Positions 1-9,484 are shown, numbered from the stretch's first letter. The stretch is 64,000 bases of DNA from Salinibacillus kushneri (GCF_900111405.1 NZ_FOHJ01000006.1:124001-188000); one strand, 5' to 3'. The notes: generated from the sequence alone by a model not told the origin. Translations and numbers: made by a program.

Positions 1-123
1 TATATCTCTAAGGCGGTCTCCAGCTGATCGCTGCAGTCCATCTCCCATATACTTAATACCGAATAGAAAGATACCTAAACCACCTATAAACTGAAATATT
101 AATGTCTGAACATCTAGTTCCAA
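1..123 (-). CDS. Na/Pi cotransporter family protein, N-terminal part
   Basis: First 41 codons of a gene that runs off the left edge. The start is a TTG preceded by an AGGAG ten bases upstream. The visible protein begins LELDVQTLIFQFIGG and continues with a glycine-rich membrane segment and the motif KYMGDGLQ, which is characteristic of the N-terminus of the NptA/PhoU-domain class of sodium-phosphate cotransporters in Firmicutes. The expected role is sodium-coupled phosphate transport or efflux across the plasma membrane. The catalytic QSSS repeats lie outside the window, so this rests on the N-terminus only. It is distinct from the complete NptA-like gene at 27.5 kb. Confidence 0.7.
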   Translation of the reverse strand, partial: MELDVQTLIFQFIGGLGIFLFGIKYMGDGLQRSAGDRLRDI

Positions 124-180
124 GATTAGTCCACTCCTATCCAAAATCAAAGTTGTTTATATCTTTAAAATGCCTCTATC

Positions 181-210
181 ATTATTAATGAAACGGAAGA
201 GTTTTGTAAA
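181..210 (-). promoter_or_regulatory. candidate SigA promoter of the Na/Pi cotransporter gene
   Basis: Read on the minus strand: -35 TTTACA (205-210), 18-bp spacer, -10 AATAAT (181-186), about 60 bp before the TTG start. Just upstream, at 226-231 and 237-242, are TTTACA and TTAACA in + orientation with an 11-bp period, which resembles a PhoP binding site. The promoter is plausible; the operator is speculative. Confidence 0.4.
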
Positions 211-404
211 GGATTTTCGAAAAAATTTACATGAACTTAACATTCATTAATTATTCCAAAGTACTTTCATTAAATTACCCACGCAGCCTATGTCTCATTC
301 AGGTTTACAGAGAGCGTTTAGCCCACAGCTATGAAGATTTAGACTGTATACCAATAAAGAACAAAAGCGATAAGTGCCAAGGACCGGGTTTTATAATTTC
401 CTTT

Positions 405-457
405 AAAAAAGGGTTGATGAAAAAAGTTTAAAATACTTTTTTCATCAACCCTTTTTT
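405..457 (+). terminator. strong orphan bidirectional terminator
   Basis: A 22-bp perfect inverted repeat (405-426 with 436-457) with a 9-base loop. The stem ends in A6 on one side and T6 on the other, so it can work in both directions. It lies between the divergently reading cotransporter gene and the 3' end of the nfeD-like gene, which is on the minus strand. No clear gene ends into it from the + side, so 130-404 may hold a short transcript; I see no convincing coding region there. Confidence 0.8.
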
Positions 458-493
458 ACTTGGCTGTGTTAAAGCTTATTGTATGTTCTACCA

Positions 494-583
494 ACAAGTT
501 GATTGGAATAAAAGTGCGCGAGACTCCTCCGGAAAGGACGCCGGAAGACCCCTGCAGGCAACTTCCATCCGCCCGCTGAATAT
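494..583. repeat. truncated copy of a Bacillaceae intergenic repeat (family A)
   Basis: GC-rich segment in AT-rich surroundings that begins GATTGGAATAAAAGTGCG and carries GAGACTCCTCCGG. Related pieces occur at 9291-9415 (complementary strand) and about 14059-14083, and a similar but longer element at 56198-56434. It resembles a repeat type I recall from many Bacillaceae intergenic regions. It directly follows the 3' end of the nfeD-like gene. Confidence 0.55.
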
Positions 584-587
584 TAGG

Positions 588-1235
588 TTATTTTTTAGAT
601 GCATCAACCATAATTTTTGTTCCATCTACATGTGTTACAACTATACGCGTTTGACGGTCAATCCATTTACCATCAGAAACCGCACTATACTCCTCTTCTC
701 CTATCCGAATTGTACCCGCAGGTCTTAATTCAGTAACCGTTTTTCCTTTTTTACCAATCAACTTTTCATAGGATTCATTCATGACATTATATCCCGCTTC
801 ATCTGTAAGCCGATCAAAGAGTGTTATTTTGTCCCACATATTTCTTGAAGGAAAAACCTTTAAAAAAAGGAAACTGCAACATGTTCCTAGAATTAAACCT
901 GTAATACCATAACCACCCGTAACCCAATTTGAAGGTATAAGTCCGACAATCATTATCATCATCAGGATGGCAATGACAGATAACGTTCCATCGTTTGTAA
1001 TATTGCCATCAATAATGATTAACATGATGGCAAGTATGAACATAAACGCAACCAATAAAATATTTATACTTTCTAAATGGGCCTGAAAATACAATAATAT
1101 AAAACCAAAACCTAAAACACCAGAAACGCCTCGCAACTTAACGAACATTTCACCCATAAGAAGCATAAAACCTAAAAAAGTAAGCATTAATGCGGCAAAA
1201 CTTGAGCTTAAAAACATAGTGTTTTCACATCCCAT
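588..1235 (-). CDS. NfeD-like membrane protein, short form
   Basis: About 215 residues. Four to five hydrophobic segments fill the first 130 residues, followed by a soluble C-terminal domain with the sequence GKTVTELRPAGTIRIG and further short beta strands, typical of the NfeD OB-fold. Short NfeD proteins lack the ClpP-like protease domain found in the long form; the long form is also in this window (25.1 kb). NfeD proteins usually partner flotillins or stomatins in membrane microdomains, but no flotillin gene is adjacent here. The start is uncertain: TTG at 1238, ATG at 1235 and ATG at 1217 are in frame and none has a strong ribosome binding site. Confidence 0.75.
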   Translation of the reverse strand: MGCENTMFLSSSFAALMLTFLGFMLLMGEMFVKLRGVSGVLGFGFILLYFQAHLESINILLVAFMFILAIMLIIIDGNITNDGTLSVIAILMMIMIVGLIPSNWVTGGYGITGLILGTCCSFLFLKVFPSRNMWDKITLFDRLTDEAGYNVMNESYEKLIGKKGKTVTELRPAGTIRIGEEEYSAVSDGKWIDRQTRIVVTHVDGTKIMVDASKK

Positions 1236-1358
1236 CAAACAGCCATTTGTATTTTAAAATACGAATTTCGTTTGAAAAAGGTTTCATCCCTTTTATAAAG
1301 AGTCATACAAAAAGCTTTTACCATTTTACTTTCCGATTGAATGGAGGGAATCACCGTA

Positions 1359-1745
1359 ATGGCACTTTTTAAAAAATTATTTATAGTAGTCATCTTACTT
1401 TTATTTATTAGAAGCATTATTCATGATGTTACAGTCGGTACCGCTTCAAAGCCTCAAGACTCACACAATACTCAAACGGAAATGATGCAAACAGAAAATA
1501 AAGAGACATCAAATGAATCTACAAACGGAGATCAACCTGAGGAAAAGCAGCCAGATTATAAACCTGTTAAACATAAAGTCAAAGCTGGGGAGACCGTACT
1601 TTCCATAGTTGAGAATATGAGTGACGAATCCGTTGAATTCCAGCAATTATTAGAGGATTTTCAAACCTTGAATCCAGATGTAAATCCTAATGAAATTCAA
1701 ATCGGGAAAACCTACTTCTTTCCAGCATACATGAACAAAAATTAA
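1359..1745 (+). CDS. yqfZ: YqfZ-like membrane-anchored LysM protein
   Basis: 128 residues. An N-terminal membrane anchor (about residues 3-22) is followed by an acidic, low-complexity linker rich in Q, E, N and T, then a LysM-like domain (about residues 70-122) with VKAGETVLSIV and LNPDVNPNEIQIGKTYFFP. LysM domains bind peptidoglycan N-acetylglucosamine, so the domain probably contacts the cell wall. An upstream in-frame ATG at 1341 overlaps the ribosome binding site GGAGGG (1343-1348), so the ATG at 1359 is the better start. The gene precedes ispG, as yqfZ does in B. subtilis. Its function is unknown. Confidence 0.8.
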   Translation: MALFKKLFIVVILLLFIRSIIHDVTVGTASKPQDSHNTQTEMMQTENKETSNESTNGDQPEEKQPDYKPVKHKVKAGETVLSIVENMSDESVEFQQLLEDFQTLNPDVNPNEIQIGKTYFFPAYMNKN

Positions 1746-1767
1746 ACATTCTTTCCGTTATATTTAC

Positions 1768-1796
1768 TTCTCAAGTTTTAAATAAACCTATATAAT
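1768..1796 (+). promoter_or_regulatory. candidate SigA promoter of ispG
   Basis: -35 TTCTCA (1768-1773), 17-bp spacer, -10 TATAAT (1791-1796), about 55 bp before the ispG start. The -10 is perfect; the -35 matches 4 of 6. Confidence 0.5.
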
Positions 1797-1851
1797 AAAA
1801 AAAGATATTGTTTATAAAATTTAAAATAGTAAGACGTAAAGGAGCGTAGTT

Positions 1852-2955
1852 ATGTCTGAAGTCATACATCGTCAAGATACACGCCAAGTACGTGTAGGAG
1901 ATTTGACCATAGGTGGTAAAAATGAAGTAGTCATTCAATCAATGACTACAACGAAAACCCATGATGTAGATGCTACAGTTAATCAGATTGGAGATCTGGT
2001 TCAGGCTGGTTGTCAAGTTGTAAGAGTTGCATGCCCTGATGAGAAAGCTGCTGATGCAATTCCAGAAATCAAAAAACGAATTACGATTCCACTCGTCGTG
2101 GATATACACTTTGATTATCGACTAGCTCTGAAAGCGATTGAAGGCGGAGCAGATAAAATCCGCATTAATCCTGGTAATATCGGGAAAAGGGATAAAGTAG
2201 AAGCGGTAGTTAATGCTGCGAAGGAAAAAGGGATTCCTATTCGTATCGGGGTAAATGCCGGCTCACTAGAAAAGCATATTCTAAAGAAATATGGTTATCC
2301 TACTGCAGATGGTATGGTAGAAAGTGCATTACATCATATTAAAATTTTAGAGGATCTTAACTTCTATGATATTATCGTATCCTTAAAGGCCTCTGATGTT
2401 TCCCTGGCTATTGAAGCCTATGAAAAAGCAGCCAAAGTCATACCTTACCCTCTCCATTTGGGAATCACGGAGTCCGGAACATTATTTGCCGGAACAGTAA
2501 AAAGTTCTGCTGGTCTAGGAGCCATTTTAAGTAAAGGAATTGGGAATACTTTAAGAATTTCTTTAAGTGCCGATCCTGTTGAAGAGGTTAAAGTTGCGCG
2601 AGAATTATTAAAGTCATTCAGTTTGGCTTCGAATGCGGCAACCTTAATTTCCTGTCCAACGTGTGGCAGAATTGAAATCGATTTAATTTCGATAGCTAAT
2701 GAAGTAGAGGACTACATATCAGAAATTAGAGCACCCATTAAAGTAGCTGTCCTCGGCTGTGCTGTTAATGGTCCAGGTGAAGCCAGAGAAGCAGATATTG
2801 GTATTGCTGGTGCAAGAGGTGAAGGGCTGTTATTCAGGCATGGAGAAATCATTCGCAAAGTACCAGAAGAAACTATGGTTGAAGAATTGAAAAAAGAAGT
2901 CGATAAGCTGGCAAAGGAATATGCTCAAGAGCAACAAAACGAAGTTGAGGTATAA
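1852..2955 (+). CDS. ispG: 4-hydroxy-3-methylbut-2-en-1-yl diphosphate synthase (flavodoxin/ferredoxin)
   Basis: Penultimate step of the MEP isoprenoid pathway: reductive ring opening of MEcPP to HMBPP using a [4Fe-4S] cluster. At 367 residues it is the usual length of the bacterial enzyme without the extra plant-type insert. It has the N-terminal TIM barrel (motif [12 protein letters not shown]) and the C-terminal cluster domain. The cluster ligands are visible as C268 and C271 (SCPTCGR), C303 ([10 protein letters not shown]) and E310. The ribosome binding site AAAGGAG fits the ATG start. ispH, the next enzyme, is in the same neighbourhood at 6.4 kb. A terminator follows immediately, so it is probably transcribed alone or with yqfZ. 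Confidence 0.97.
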   Translation: MSEVIHRQDTRQVRVGDLTIGGKNEVVIQSMTTTKTHDVDATVNQIGDLVQAGCQVVRVACPDEKAADAIPEIKKRITIPLVVDIHFDYRLALKAIEGGADKIRINPGNIGKRDKVEAVVNAAKEKGIPIRIGVNAGSLEKHILKKYGYPTADGMVESALHHIKILEDLNFYDIIVSLKASDVSLAIEAYEKAAKVIPYPLHLGITESGTLFAGTVKSSAGLGAILSKGIGNTLRISLSADPVEEVKVARELLKSFSLASNAATLISCPTCGRIEIDLISIANEVEDYISEIRAPIKVAVLGCAVNGPGEAREADIGIAGARGEGLLFRHGEIIRKVPEETMVEELKKEVDKLAKEYAQEQQNEVEV

Positions 2956-2983
2956 ATTAAAGAAGCCTCATAAAATGATAATG

Positions 2984-3012
2984 AAAAGCCCCCAATACAG
3001 GGGGCTTTTTTA
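2984..3012 (+). terminator. rho-independent terminator of ispG
   Basis: AAAAGCCCCC, loop AATACA, GGGGGCTTTTTT. It can also serve the convergent yqfX-like gene. Confidence 0.9.
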
Positions 3013-3066
3013 TAAATTAAGGAAAAACCACTTCTAAATTTCATTTCGTTCTTAGCCGATCATCCG

Positions 3067-3519
3067 TCAGAAAAGCGGAGCTAAGAATAAATTAATTACG
3101 ATGGCTGCAATACCTGCAACAATCGCAATGTTACCAAGCGTATCTGCACCTCTTCTTTTTGCCATGACACCAACAACAATACCTGCGATTCCCATTACAA
3201 GCGGCCACATGAAGAAAGCTAATAAGGACAGAATAATCGCTGCCCATCCCCAGCCGGCTTCTGCTGTTTCCTCCATGTGTGTTTCACGCTCAGCCATTTG
3301 AGTTCGGTCATTGAACTCATCCGGGGTAACGGCTGTTTCAGCCGCAAACTCTTCTTCACGTTTCTGGTCTTCAAAATTGTGATCTTCTGGGGTTTCAATT
3401 TTGGTATTTGCACCCAGCTGACCCTGAGAATAATAATTGGTATTTCTTTCATCCGGGTGCCAGCTGTCATCCGCATAAGATCTTTGCTGATTATTGGTCT
3501 GATTGTTACGTGAAGTCAT
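3067..3519 (-). CDS. yqfX: YqfX-like small membrane protein
   Basis: 150 residues. The first 85 residues are hydrophilic and rich in N, Q, E and T. They are followed by two strongly hydrophobic segments (about 90-117 and 127-147) separated by KRRGADTLG, a layout like DUF4190-type proteins and B. subtilis YqfX. It is likely anchored in the plasma membrane with a long cytoplasmic or surface tail. GAGGG before the ATG supports the start. It reads convergently to ispG and divergently from yqfT. No function is known. Confidence 0.7.
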   Translation of the reverse strand: MTSRNNQTNNQQRSYADDSWHPDERNTNYYSQGQLGANTKIETPEDHNFEDQKREEEFAAETAVTPDEFNDRTQMAERETHMEETAEAGWGWAAIILSLLAFFMWPLVMGIAGIVVGVMAKRRGADTLGNIAIVAGIAAIVINLFLAPLF

Positions 3520-3669
3520 GATTATCCCTCACTTTCCAATGAAGAGGTACACTAATATGGTATGTAATTTCATTTACTTTTTACGTGTTATTATTAACCA
3601 TTCTTATGTGTTCACAAATAAGCAGTTTTACATATAATATAAAGAATAAAAAAATCGAGGTTGATAATT

Positions 3670-3951
3670 ATGAAACAGATCATTCGTCAAATTGTACGTG
3701 AAAAACTGGCCAATTTAACTCCAACTGATTTAATCCATTATGGAAAACAATATGGCTTTACATTGACAAATAACGAAGCCAATCAATTGGTCCGTTATAT
3801 AAAAAATTCCTCCTTTGATCCTTTTAATGAACAAGATCGATTAAAGTTACTAAAAAAAATAGCACAATTAAAAGATGAACAGACAGCCCAAAAAGCCAAC
3901 CGTTTATTTCAGGACTTAATCAAGAAATATGGTGTTGACCATTTATTTTAA
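3670..3951 (+). CDS. yqfT: YqfT-like protein (DUF2624)
   Basis: 93 residues, soluble and helical, with no signal or membrane segment. The sequence MKQIIRQIVREKLANLTP and the basic C-terminus match the DUF2624/YqfT family of Bacillaceae, whose function is unknown. A TTG at 3661 is in frame, but GAGG at 3657-3660 is spaced correctly only for the ATG at 3670. It sits between yqfX and nfo as in related genomes. Confidence 0.75.
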   Translation: MKQIIRQIVREKLANLTPTDLIHYGKQYGFTLTNNEANQLVRYIKNSSFDPFNEQDRLKLLKKIAQLKDEQTAQKANRLFQDLIKKYGVDHLF

Positions 3952-3957
3952 GACACT

Positions 3958-3996
3958 AAAAAACCCGTTACTTATATTATTTCGTAACGGGTTTTT
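3958..3996. terminator. bidirectional terminator between yqfT and nfo
   Basis: A6-CCCGTTAC, 12-base loop, GTAACGGG-T5. It serves yqfT (+) and the convergent nfo-side transcript (-). Confidence 0.88.
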
Positions 3997-4023
3997 ATTT
4001 GGCTCTGTTCAACAGCCTTTTAT

Positions 4024-4917
4024 TTAAGCCATCATAATTTGATTTTTCATATCTCCATCAAATTCTTTTGTACGCAGCATTTGAATTTCATGCTTATATG
4101 GTGGCTTTTTATTCTTCTTATCTTCACCAACATATGGTGTTTCTAAAATCTTAGGCAAATGAGTAAATTCAGGATGATGGACAACATAATTTAGTGCTTC
4201 AAATCCAATCTCGCCAAAACCGATATTTTGGTGACGGTCTTTTTGAGCTCCTCTTACATTCTTACTATCGTTAATATGCAAAACTTTAATACGATCTAGA
4301 CCAATGATTTGATCAAACTCTTTTAAAACACCATCAAAGTCATTCACAACGTCATATCCAGCATCATGAATGTGACATGTATCCATACATACCGATAATT
4401 TTTCATTGTGTGTGACTCCATCAATGATTCGAGCGAGTTCTTCAAAAGTACGACCACATTCCGAACCTTTTCCGGCCATAGTCTCTAATGCAATTTGGAC
4501 ATCCTGTTTTGGATCAATGACTTCGTTAAGCCCCTCAATGATTTTGGCAATTCCTTTATCTGCCCCTTCTCCAACATGAGAGCCCGGGTGTAAAACAATT
4601 TGTTTTGCCCCAATGGCCTCTGTACGTTCTATCTCTGACCTTAAAAAATCGACTCCTAGTTGAAAAGTAGCAGGCTTGGTTGTGTTCCCAATGTTAATAA
4701 TATAAGGCGCATGGACAACGATTTCTTCAATCCCATTTTCTTTCATATGATTTTTTCCGGCATCAATATTTAATTCTTCGATGGCTTTACGCCTTGTATT
4801 TTGTGGTGCACCCGTATAAATCATAAAGGTATTTGCATCATAAGACACCGCTTCTTCACTCGCACCCTCCAACATCTTCTTTCCTTTCATCGACACATGA
4901 GATCCAATTTTCAACAT
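4024..4917 (-). CDS. nfo: deoxyribonuclease IV (apurinic endonuclease)
   Basis: Class II AP endonuclease that cuts the phosphodiester bond 5' of abasic sites in base excision repair; a TIM barrel with a three-metal site. 297 residues, full length. Recognisable blocks are GSHVSMKG at the N-terminus, [41 protein letters not shown] and HINDSKN, which carry the His, Glu and Asp metal ligands. In B. subtilis the homologue (YqfS) protects spore DNA. The gene directly follows cshB with a 14-bp gap, so they are probably co-transcribed. Confidence 0.97.
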   Translation of the reverse strand: MLKIGSHVSMKGKKMLEGASEEAVSYDANTFMIYTGAPQNTRRKAIEELNIDAGKNHMKENGIEEIVVHAPYIINIGNTTKPATFQLGVDFLRSEIERTEAIGAKQIVLHPGSHVGEGADKGIAKIIEGLNEVIDPKQDVQIALETMAGKGSECGRTFEELARIIDGVTHNEKLSVCMDTCHIHDAGYDVVNDFDGVLKEFDQIIGLDRIKVLHINDSKNVRGAQKDRHQNIGFGEIGFEALNYVVHHPEFTHLPKILETPYVGEDKKNKKPPYKHEIQMLRTKEFDGDMKNQIMMA

Positions 4918-4931
4918 CCTCGTTTCCTCCC

Positions 4932-6266
4932 CTACTTCTTCCTATTACTTTTATTTTGACGTTGCTTATTTTTTAGTTGCTTTTTAATTTGTTCAGCTTC
5001 CTGCTTCATTTTCTTTTTATATCCTGGTTTAACCTTTTTCTTTTTTCGAACTCTTTTCCAGGCTTCTGTCTCTAATTCCTCATTTTCTATACGTTCTCTT
5101 TTATTTCGCTGGTTCCATTCATTAATTTCCACCCATTCGTTCTTTTTGATATCATAATGAGTAAATTCAATACCTTTCCCCTCTAATTTTTCAATAAGAG
5201 ATGCGTCTTCATCCGAATAAAAGCTAATTGCCGTACCTTCCAAGCCAGCCCGGGCAGTCCTTCCTACACGATGGATATAATCTTCTGCCTCTTTAGGTAA
5301 CTCTGCGTTAAAGATATGACTCACACCAGGTATATCAATTCCACGAGCTGCTAAATCGGTGGCAACAATATACTGATATTGAAGATTTTTAATACTTTTT
5401 AAAGCTCGTTTTCGCTCACGCGGAGTAAGTCCTCCGTGAATAATACCCACATCCAGTCCTTTTTGTATGAGCTGATTAGCCAACTCATCTGCATGTTCTT
5501 TTTTATTCACAAAAATTAACGCCAGATAAGGGTAAATGAGCTTTGTGATTTCTACCATTAAATCTGCTTGTTCTCGGTGCCTTAATGGAATCAGCCGATG
5601 CTCCATCTTCTCTGGAACAAGTCCCTGTCCGGAAATCGTAATATGTTTAGGATTTTCGATATATTTCTTTAAAAAGTGCTGCAGTTGAACAGGAAATGTA
5701 GCTGAGAAAACCATAATCTGCAAATTCTGTGGCATTCGAACTAAAATCTGGTCTGTTTCTTCAATTAGCCCTAAATCAATGAGTAAATCTGCTTCATCAA
5801 TGACCATAGTAGAGGCTGAATATAAATCTAAGGCCCCTTCCATGACTAAATCCAATATGCGTCCAGGGGTTCCTACTACAATGTGTGGAGGCTGTTTTAA
5901 TTTATCCATCATTTTCTGTTTATCTGTTCCACCTATTATTAGCTTGGCCCGAATATTTTCTTCCTCCGATAAAAATTCAATGATTTTTCGAACTTCATCA
6001 TAGATTTGCATGGCAAGCTCACGTGTTGGAACAGTAATCACAGCTTGTACATGGTTTTGCGACTTATCTATTTGATTAAACAGTGGCAACAAATAAGCAT
6101 GCGTCTTTCCTGATCCTGTATGCGATTGTCCGATTAAACTTTGATGTTTCAGAGCGTAAGGAATAACCTCTTTCTGGATAGGCGTAGGTTCCTTAAACTT
6201 TAGCTTTTCTATAACATCATACAAAAACGGCTGAAATGCAAAATTCTTAAAAGATTGTTGACTCAT
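4932..6266 (-). CDS. cshB: DEAD-box RNA helicase CshB
   Basis: ATP-dependent RNA helicase associated with cold adaptation and RNA turnover. 444 residues. In order: Q motif and motif I ([12 protein letters not shown]), motif II DEAD (VIDEADLL), motif III SAT, the second RecA domain, motif [12 protein letters not shown], then a lysine/arginine-rich tail that probably binds RNA. The ribosome binding site AAAGGAG precedes the ATG. Divergent from ispH and upstream of nfo, as yqfR-yqfS is in B. subtilis. Confidence 0.95.
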   Translation of the reverse strand: MSQQSFKNFAFQPFLYDVIEKLKFKEPTPIQKEVIPYALKHQSLIGQSHTGSGKTHAYLLPLFNQIDKSQNHVQAVITVPTRELAMQIYDEVRKIIEFLSEEENIRAKLIIGGTDKQKMMDKLKQPPHIVVGTPGRILDLVMEGALDLYSASTMVIDEADLLIDLGLIEETDQILVRMPQNLQIMVFSATFPVQLQHFLKKYIENPKHITISGQGLVPEKMEHRLIPLRHREQADLMVEITKLIYPYLALIFVNKKEHADELANQLIQKGLDVGIIHGGLTPRERKRALKSIKNLQYQYIVATDLAARGIDIPGVSHIFNAELPKEAEDYIHRVGRTARAGLEGTAISFYSDEDASLIEKLEGKGIEFTHYDIKKNEWVEINEWNQRNKRERIENEELETEAWKRVRKKKKVKPGYKKKMKQEAEQIKKQLKNKQRQNKSNRKK

Positions 6267-6343
6267 AAAATATCTCCTTTTTTATTCGTGCATGTTTATT
6301 ATATAAAAGTATAGATAATTTTGCCAATCTCCCATGAATTCTT

Positions 6344-6372
6344 TTGTCTAATCTGCTTCTAACCTTTATAAT
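6344..6372 (+). promoter_or_regulatory. SigA promoter of ispH
   Basis: -35 TTGTCT (6344-6349), 17-bp spacer, perfect -10 TATAAT (6367-6372), about 60 bp before the ispH start. Confidence 0.6.
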
Positions 6373-6437
6373 GAAAGAAATATAATGAAACGATACATCA
6401 TTTTATATTAAATAGATTTGTGAGGAGGAACCAATCC

Positions 6438-7385
6438 ATGGAAGTGATCAAAATAGCTCCACGTGGGTATTGTTACGGTGTTGTCGATGCAATGGTTATT
6501 GCGAAGAATGCAACAAGAGATAAAAACCTGCCTCGCCCCATATATATTCTTGGTATGATCGTTCATAATAATCATGTTACTGAAGCTTTTCATGAAGAAG
6601 GTGTTATTACCCTTGATGGAAAAAATCGAGCGGAATTACTGGAGGATATCGACGAAGGGACTGTTATTTTCACAGCCCATGGCGTATCTCCTGAAGTCAA
6701 AGAGCGTGCTAAACAAAAAGGATTAACCGTTTTAGATGCTACCTGCCCGGACGTTACGAAAACCCATAATCTTATTCGGGAAAAAGTTAAAGAAGGTTAT
6801 GAAATCGTTTATATTGGGAAAAAAGGACATCCTGAGCCAGAAGGTGCTGTTGGAGTTGCACCCGAACACGTTCACTTAGTCCAAACAGAAGAGGATGTGA
6901 AGAAGCTTTCCCTTCAAGCACATCGGATTTTAGTTACGAATCAGACAACAATGAGTCAATGGGACGTTTATGATGTCATGCAACAAGTAAAGGAAAAGTA
7001 TCCGCAAACCGAACTGATTCAGGAAATTTGTATGGCCACACAAGTAAGACAAGAGGCTGTTGCTGAGCAGGCAGCGGATGCTGATCTTACTGTTGTAGTT
7101 GGAGATCCCAGATCAAATAATTCGAACAGACTGGCACAAGTATCTGAAGAAATAGCAGGTACCAAAGCTTATCGAATTGCTGATTTATCCGAATTAAAGC
7201 TTAAATGGCTGGAGAAAACATCAAAAATTGCTGTAACAGCTGGTGCATCTACTCCAACACCCATTACAAAAGAAGTGATCAGGTTTATAGAAGCCTATAA
7301 TCCTGATGATCCAGCAACATGGGATACAACATCAAATGTTGAAAATAAAAAAATACTGCCAAAAGTAAAAGAAAAGAGGGTATAA
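6438..7385 (+). CDS. ispH: 4-hydroxy-3-methylbut-2-enyl diphosphate reductase
   Basis: Last step of the MEP pathway: a [4Fe-4S] enzyme that reduces HMBPP to IPP and DMAPP. 315 residues from the ATG at 6438, which follows GAGGAGG; an in-frame GTG at 6420 overlaps that site and is less likely. The three cluster cysteines are C12 (GYCYG), C103 (DATCPDV) and C198 (EICMATQ). TNQTTMSQ and [14 protein letters not shown] are family signatures. It reads convergently to yqfO and divergently from cshB. Confidence 0.97.
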   Translation: MEVIKIAPRGYCYGVVDAMVIAKNATRDKNLPRPIYILGMIVHNNHVTEAFHEEGVITLDGKNRAELLEDIDEGTVIFTAHGVSPEVKERAKQKGLTVLDATCPDVTKTHNLIREKVKEGYEIVYIGKKGHPEPEGAVGVAPEHVHLVQTEEDVKKLSLQAHRILVTNQTTMSQWDVYDVMQQVKEKYPQTELIQEICMATQVRQEAVAEQAADADLTVVVGDPRSNNSNRLAQVSEEIAGTKAYRIADLSELKLKWLEKTSKIAVTAGASTPTPITKEVIRFIEAYNPDDPATWDTTSNVENKKILPKVKEKRV

Positions 7386-7393
7386 AATTACTA

Positions 7394-7420
7394 AATTCCC
7401 GATCAGTATGACCGGGAATT
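7394..7420. terminator. weak hairpin between convergent ispH and yqfO
   Basis: AATTCCCG (7394-7401) pairs with CGGGAATT (7413-7420). The following T run is poor, so termination efficiency is doubtful. Confidence 0.4.
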
Positions 7421-7428
7421 ATTGCTGT

Positions 7429-8544
7429 TTAAATAAATTGAAATGGTTCTGTATTAGCTGTAGAAGCTATAAATTCAACATCTTTATTTTGACATTGCTT
7501 TTCCAAATAATGTTTTACACCATTTTTCATCACTTTTTCAACGTGATGTCCAGGGTCAATTAGATTTAGCCCTAACCCCATTGCGTCGTGAGCTGTATGA
7601 TAATAAACATCTCCTGTTATGAAAACATCTGCACCTTTTCTCTTAACCTGTGAAGCAAATTTGTTACCATCGCCTCCGATAACACCTACTATTCGCACTT
7701 GTCGATGTAAGTCTCCAACCACCCGCAAGGCTGGAACATCTAAAGATTTCTTCACATGTTCTGCAAATTCTTTTAGCGTCATTGCTTCATCCAATTTTCC
7801 AATTCTCCCAAGTCCATAGGATTGTCCTTCATTCCCTAATGGATAAAGATCATAAGCCATCTCTTCATAAGGATGCGCCTCTTCTGCAGCTTTTAGTACT
7901 TGTGTTAATAAATACTTGGGAACAATCGTTTCCATACGGACTTCATCGACTTTCTCCAGCTCTCCTTGGCTGCCTATGTATGGATTGGTTCCTTCCAGTG
8001 GTTTAAATGTACCTTGTCCCTGGGTTTGAAATGTACAGTGGCTATATAAACCAATATGACCTGCTCCACTATTTCCTAATGCCTCCCGCACTTCCTCCTG
8101 ATGAGAAACAGGTACAAATACGACAATTTTATATAGTTCCTCTTTTCCCATTTCAATGAGTACATTCCGATTCTGTATGCCAAGAGCATCCATTAACATA
8201 TCATTCATACCGCCATCAGCCATATCTAAATTTGTATGGGCAACATAAACCGTAATATCATGTTTAATTAATTTTTCAATTATCCTTCCCTTTTCATCAT
8301 CCCGACTCACCTTATTTAAAGGTTTAAAAATAAAAGGGTGATGAGCAAAGATAAAATCTGCATTCTTCTCTATGGCTTCATCCACTACATTTTCAAGAAC
8401 ATCAAGCGTGACCATAACCTTGTTAATCTTCTTATTTAAAGTACCTGCATGAAGACCAATTTTGTCCCCTTCCATCGCTATAGATTTGGGGGCCCAATGT
8501 TCAAACATCTTTACTAATTCTTGACCGGTTAATGATTTACTCAT
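7429..8544 (-). CDS. yqfO: Nif3-like dinuclear metal centre protein YqfO
   Basis: 371 residues: the long NIF3/GTP cyclohydrolase I type 2-like form, with a CutA/PII-like insert at about residues 135-230 (KEELYKIVVFVPVSHQEEV; EEAHPYEEMAYDLYPL). Metal-binding His and Asp residues are visible in FIFAHHPFIFKPL, VAHTNLDMADGG and the C-terminal LIDPGHHVEK. The biochemical role is unsettled. The start overlaps trmK by 8 bp, indicating translational coupling; this pair is conserved across Firmicutes. Confidence 0.93.
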   Translation of the reverse strand: MSKSLTGQELVKMFEHWAPKSIAMEGDKIGLHAGTLNKKINKVMVTLDVLENVVDEAIEKNADFIFAHHPFIFKPLNKVSRDDEKGRIIEKLIKHDITVYVAHTNLDMADGGMNDMLMDALGIQNRNVLIEMGKEELYKIVVFVPVSHQEEVREALGNSGAGHIGLYSHCTFQTQGQGTFKPLEGTNPYIGSQGELEKVDEVRMETIVPKYLLTQVLKAAEEAHPYEEMAYDLYPLGNEGQSYGLGRIGKLDEAMTLKEFAEHVKKSLDVPALRVVGDLHRQVRIVGVIGGDGNKFASQVKRKGADVFITGDVYYHTAHDAMGLGLNLIDPGHHVEKVMKNGVKHYLEKQCQNKDVEFIASTANTEPFQFI

Positions 8545-9241
8545 CCTTTAAAGCCTCCTTTATCCAATCCATTTGTTGTTCAAATTCAGCAATTTTTTGT
8601 TCATCTGGCTGTGATGCTTTTTTCATTTCCTTAATAATTCGCTCATTTTTTTGCAGAATCCCACTCCATTTTTGTATAAAAGCCTGACTTTTTTCTTTCC
8701 CGTTTATAGGGCCTAAATAATATTCTTTTTCTGTATACTCCATGAGTGGTTGACTTGGATTATAATCAGCGACTATTATTTCATAATAGCGGCCATCTTC
8801 TTCGATTACCTGCTCTCTGGATAAGGAAAATGAATGCTTGTTTAACCATTTACGAACATACCGGGCATTGATATTAGGCTGAACAATAATCCGTTTGACC
8901 CCGGCAAGCTTTTCTTTTCCATTTTCCAATATATTCGTAATTAATGTCCCACCCATACCAGCAATGACCACTTGTTCTACCTCATTTGGTTCTATAACAG
9001 ATAACCCATCACCTTGCCGGACTCCAATTCTCTCTAGCAAATTCCATTTTTGTACTTGCTCATAGGCTCTAAGATAAGGTCCTTTATTGATTTCCCCTGC
9101 TATTGCACTGGCTTCTGAATCATTTAAACAGACATAACAAGGTAAATAGGCATGATCTGAACCGATATCAGCGAACAGGGCTCTTTCAGGTAAATAGTAT
9201 GTAATGGATTTTAAACGTTTTGATAATTGAATGTCTGCCAT
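8537..9241 (-). CDS. trmK: tRNA (adenine22-N1)-methyltransferase
   Basis: SAM-dependent methyltransferase that makes m1A22 in bacterial tRNAs. 234 residues: an N-terminal Rossmann-like domain with motif I ADIGSDHAYLP and the GMGGTLI motif (residues about 80-90), and a C-terminal helical coiled-coil region. Overlaps yqfO by 8 bp. Confidence 0.93.
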   Translation of the reverse strand: MADIQLSKRLKSITYYLPERALFADIGSDHAYLPCYVCLNDSEASAIAGEINKGPYLRAYEQVQKWNLLERIGVRQGDGLSVIEPNEVEQVVIAGMGGTLITNILENGKEKLAGVKRIIVQPNINARYVRKWLNKHSFSLSREQVIEEDGRYYEIIVADYNPSQPLMEYTEKEYYLGPINGKEKSQAFIQKWSGILQKNERIIKEMKKASQPDEQKIAEFEQQMDWIKEALKDE

Positions 9242-9290
9242 TCTTTAAATTCCTCACTTTTAGATTTTATATGATGTATTTTATCCAAAA

Positions 9291-9415
9291 GGCTCTGTTA
9301 AACATAGGTGTTGATTTCATCTGCAGTTCGCTGGTATGAGAGCTCCCCGACATACGCCTGCAGTTTTCTCATATACCGCTCTTCCCGGAGGAGACTCGCG
9401 CCCTTAAGTTAATAG
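9291..9415. repeat. partial intergenic repeat, family A, reverse orientation
   Basis: Begins GGCTCTGTTAAACATAGGTG and ends with CCCGGAGGAGACTCGCGCCC. Its inner part matches the complement of the GCGCGAGACTCCTCCGG block at 494-583, and its outer arm matches the complement of 14059-14083. A long imperfect inverted repeat occupies 9330-9390 (ATGAGAGCT... and ...TCATATACCG). There is no coding capacity. Confidence 0.55.
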
Positions 9416-9444
9416 AAAATGATAAGCTTATAATACTGCCATCC

Positions 9445-9484
9445 AAAAAGAAAAGCTTTCTACAAGTTAGAAAGCTTTTCTTCC
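9445..9484 (-). terminator. terminator of cccA
   Basis: On the minus strand a 13-bp stem AGAAAAGCTTTCT/AGAAAGCTTTTCT with a 7-base loop is followed by a T run. Confidence 0.85.

Noticed and set aside
200-404. T-box or 6S-like RNA
   Set aside because: ACAGAGAGC is faintly T-box-like, but there is no TGGNACCGCG box and no aminoacyl-tRNA synthetase or amino acid gene downstream on that strand.
231-431. 66-codon + strand reading frame
   Set aside because: No ribosome binding site, no recognisable sequence, and its end lies within a terminator stem.
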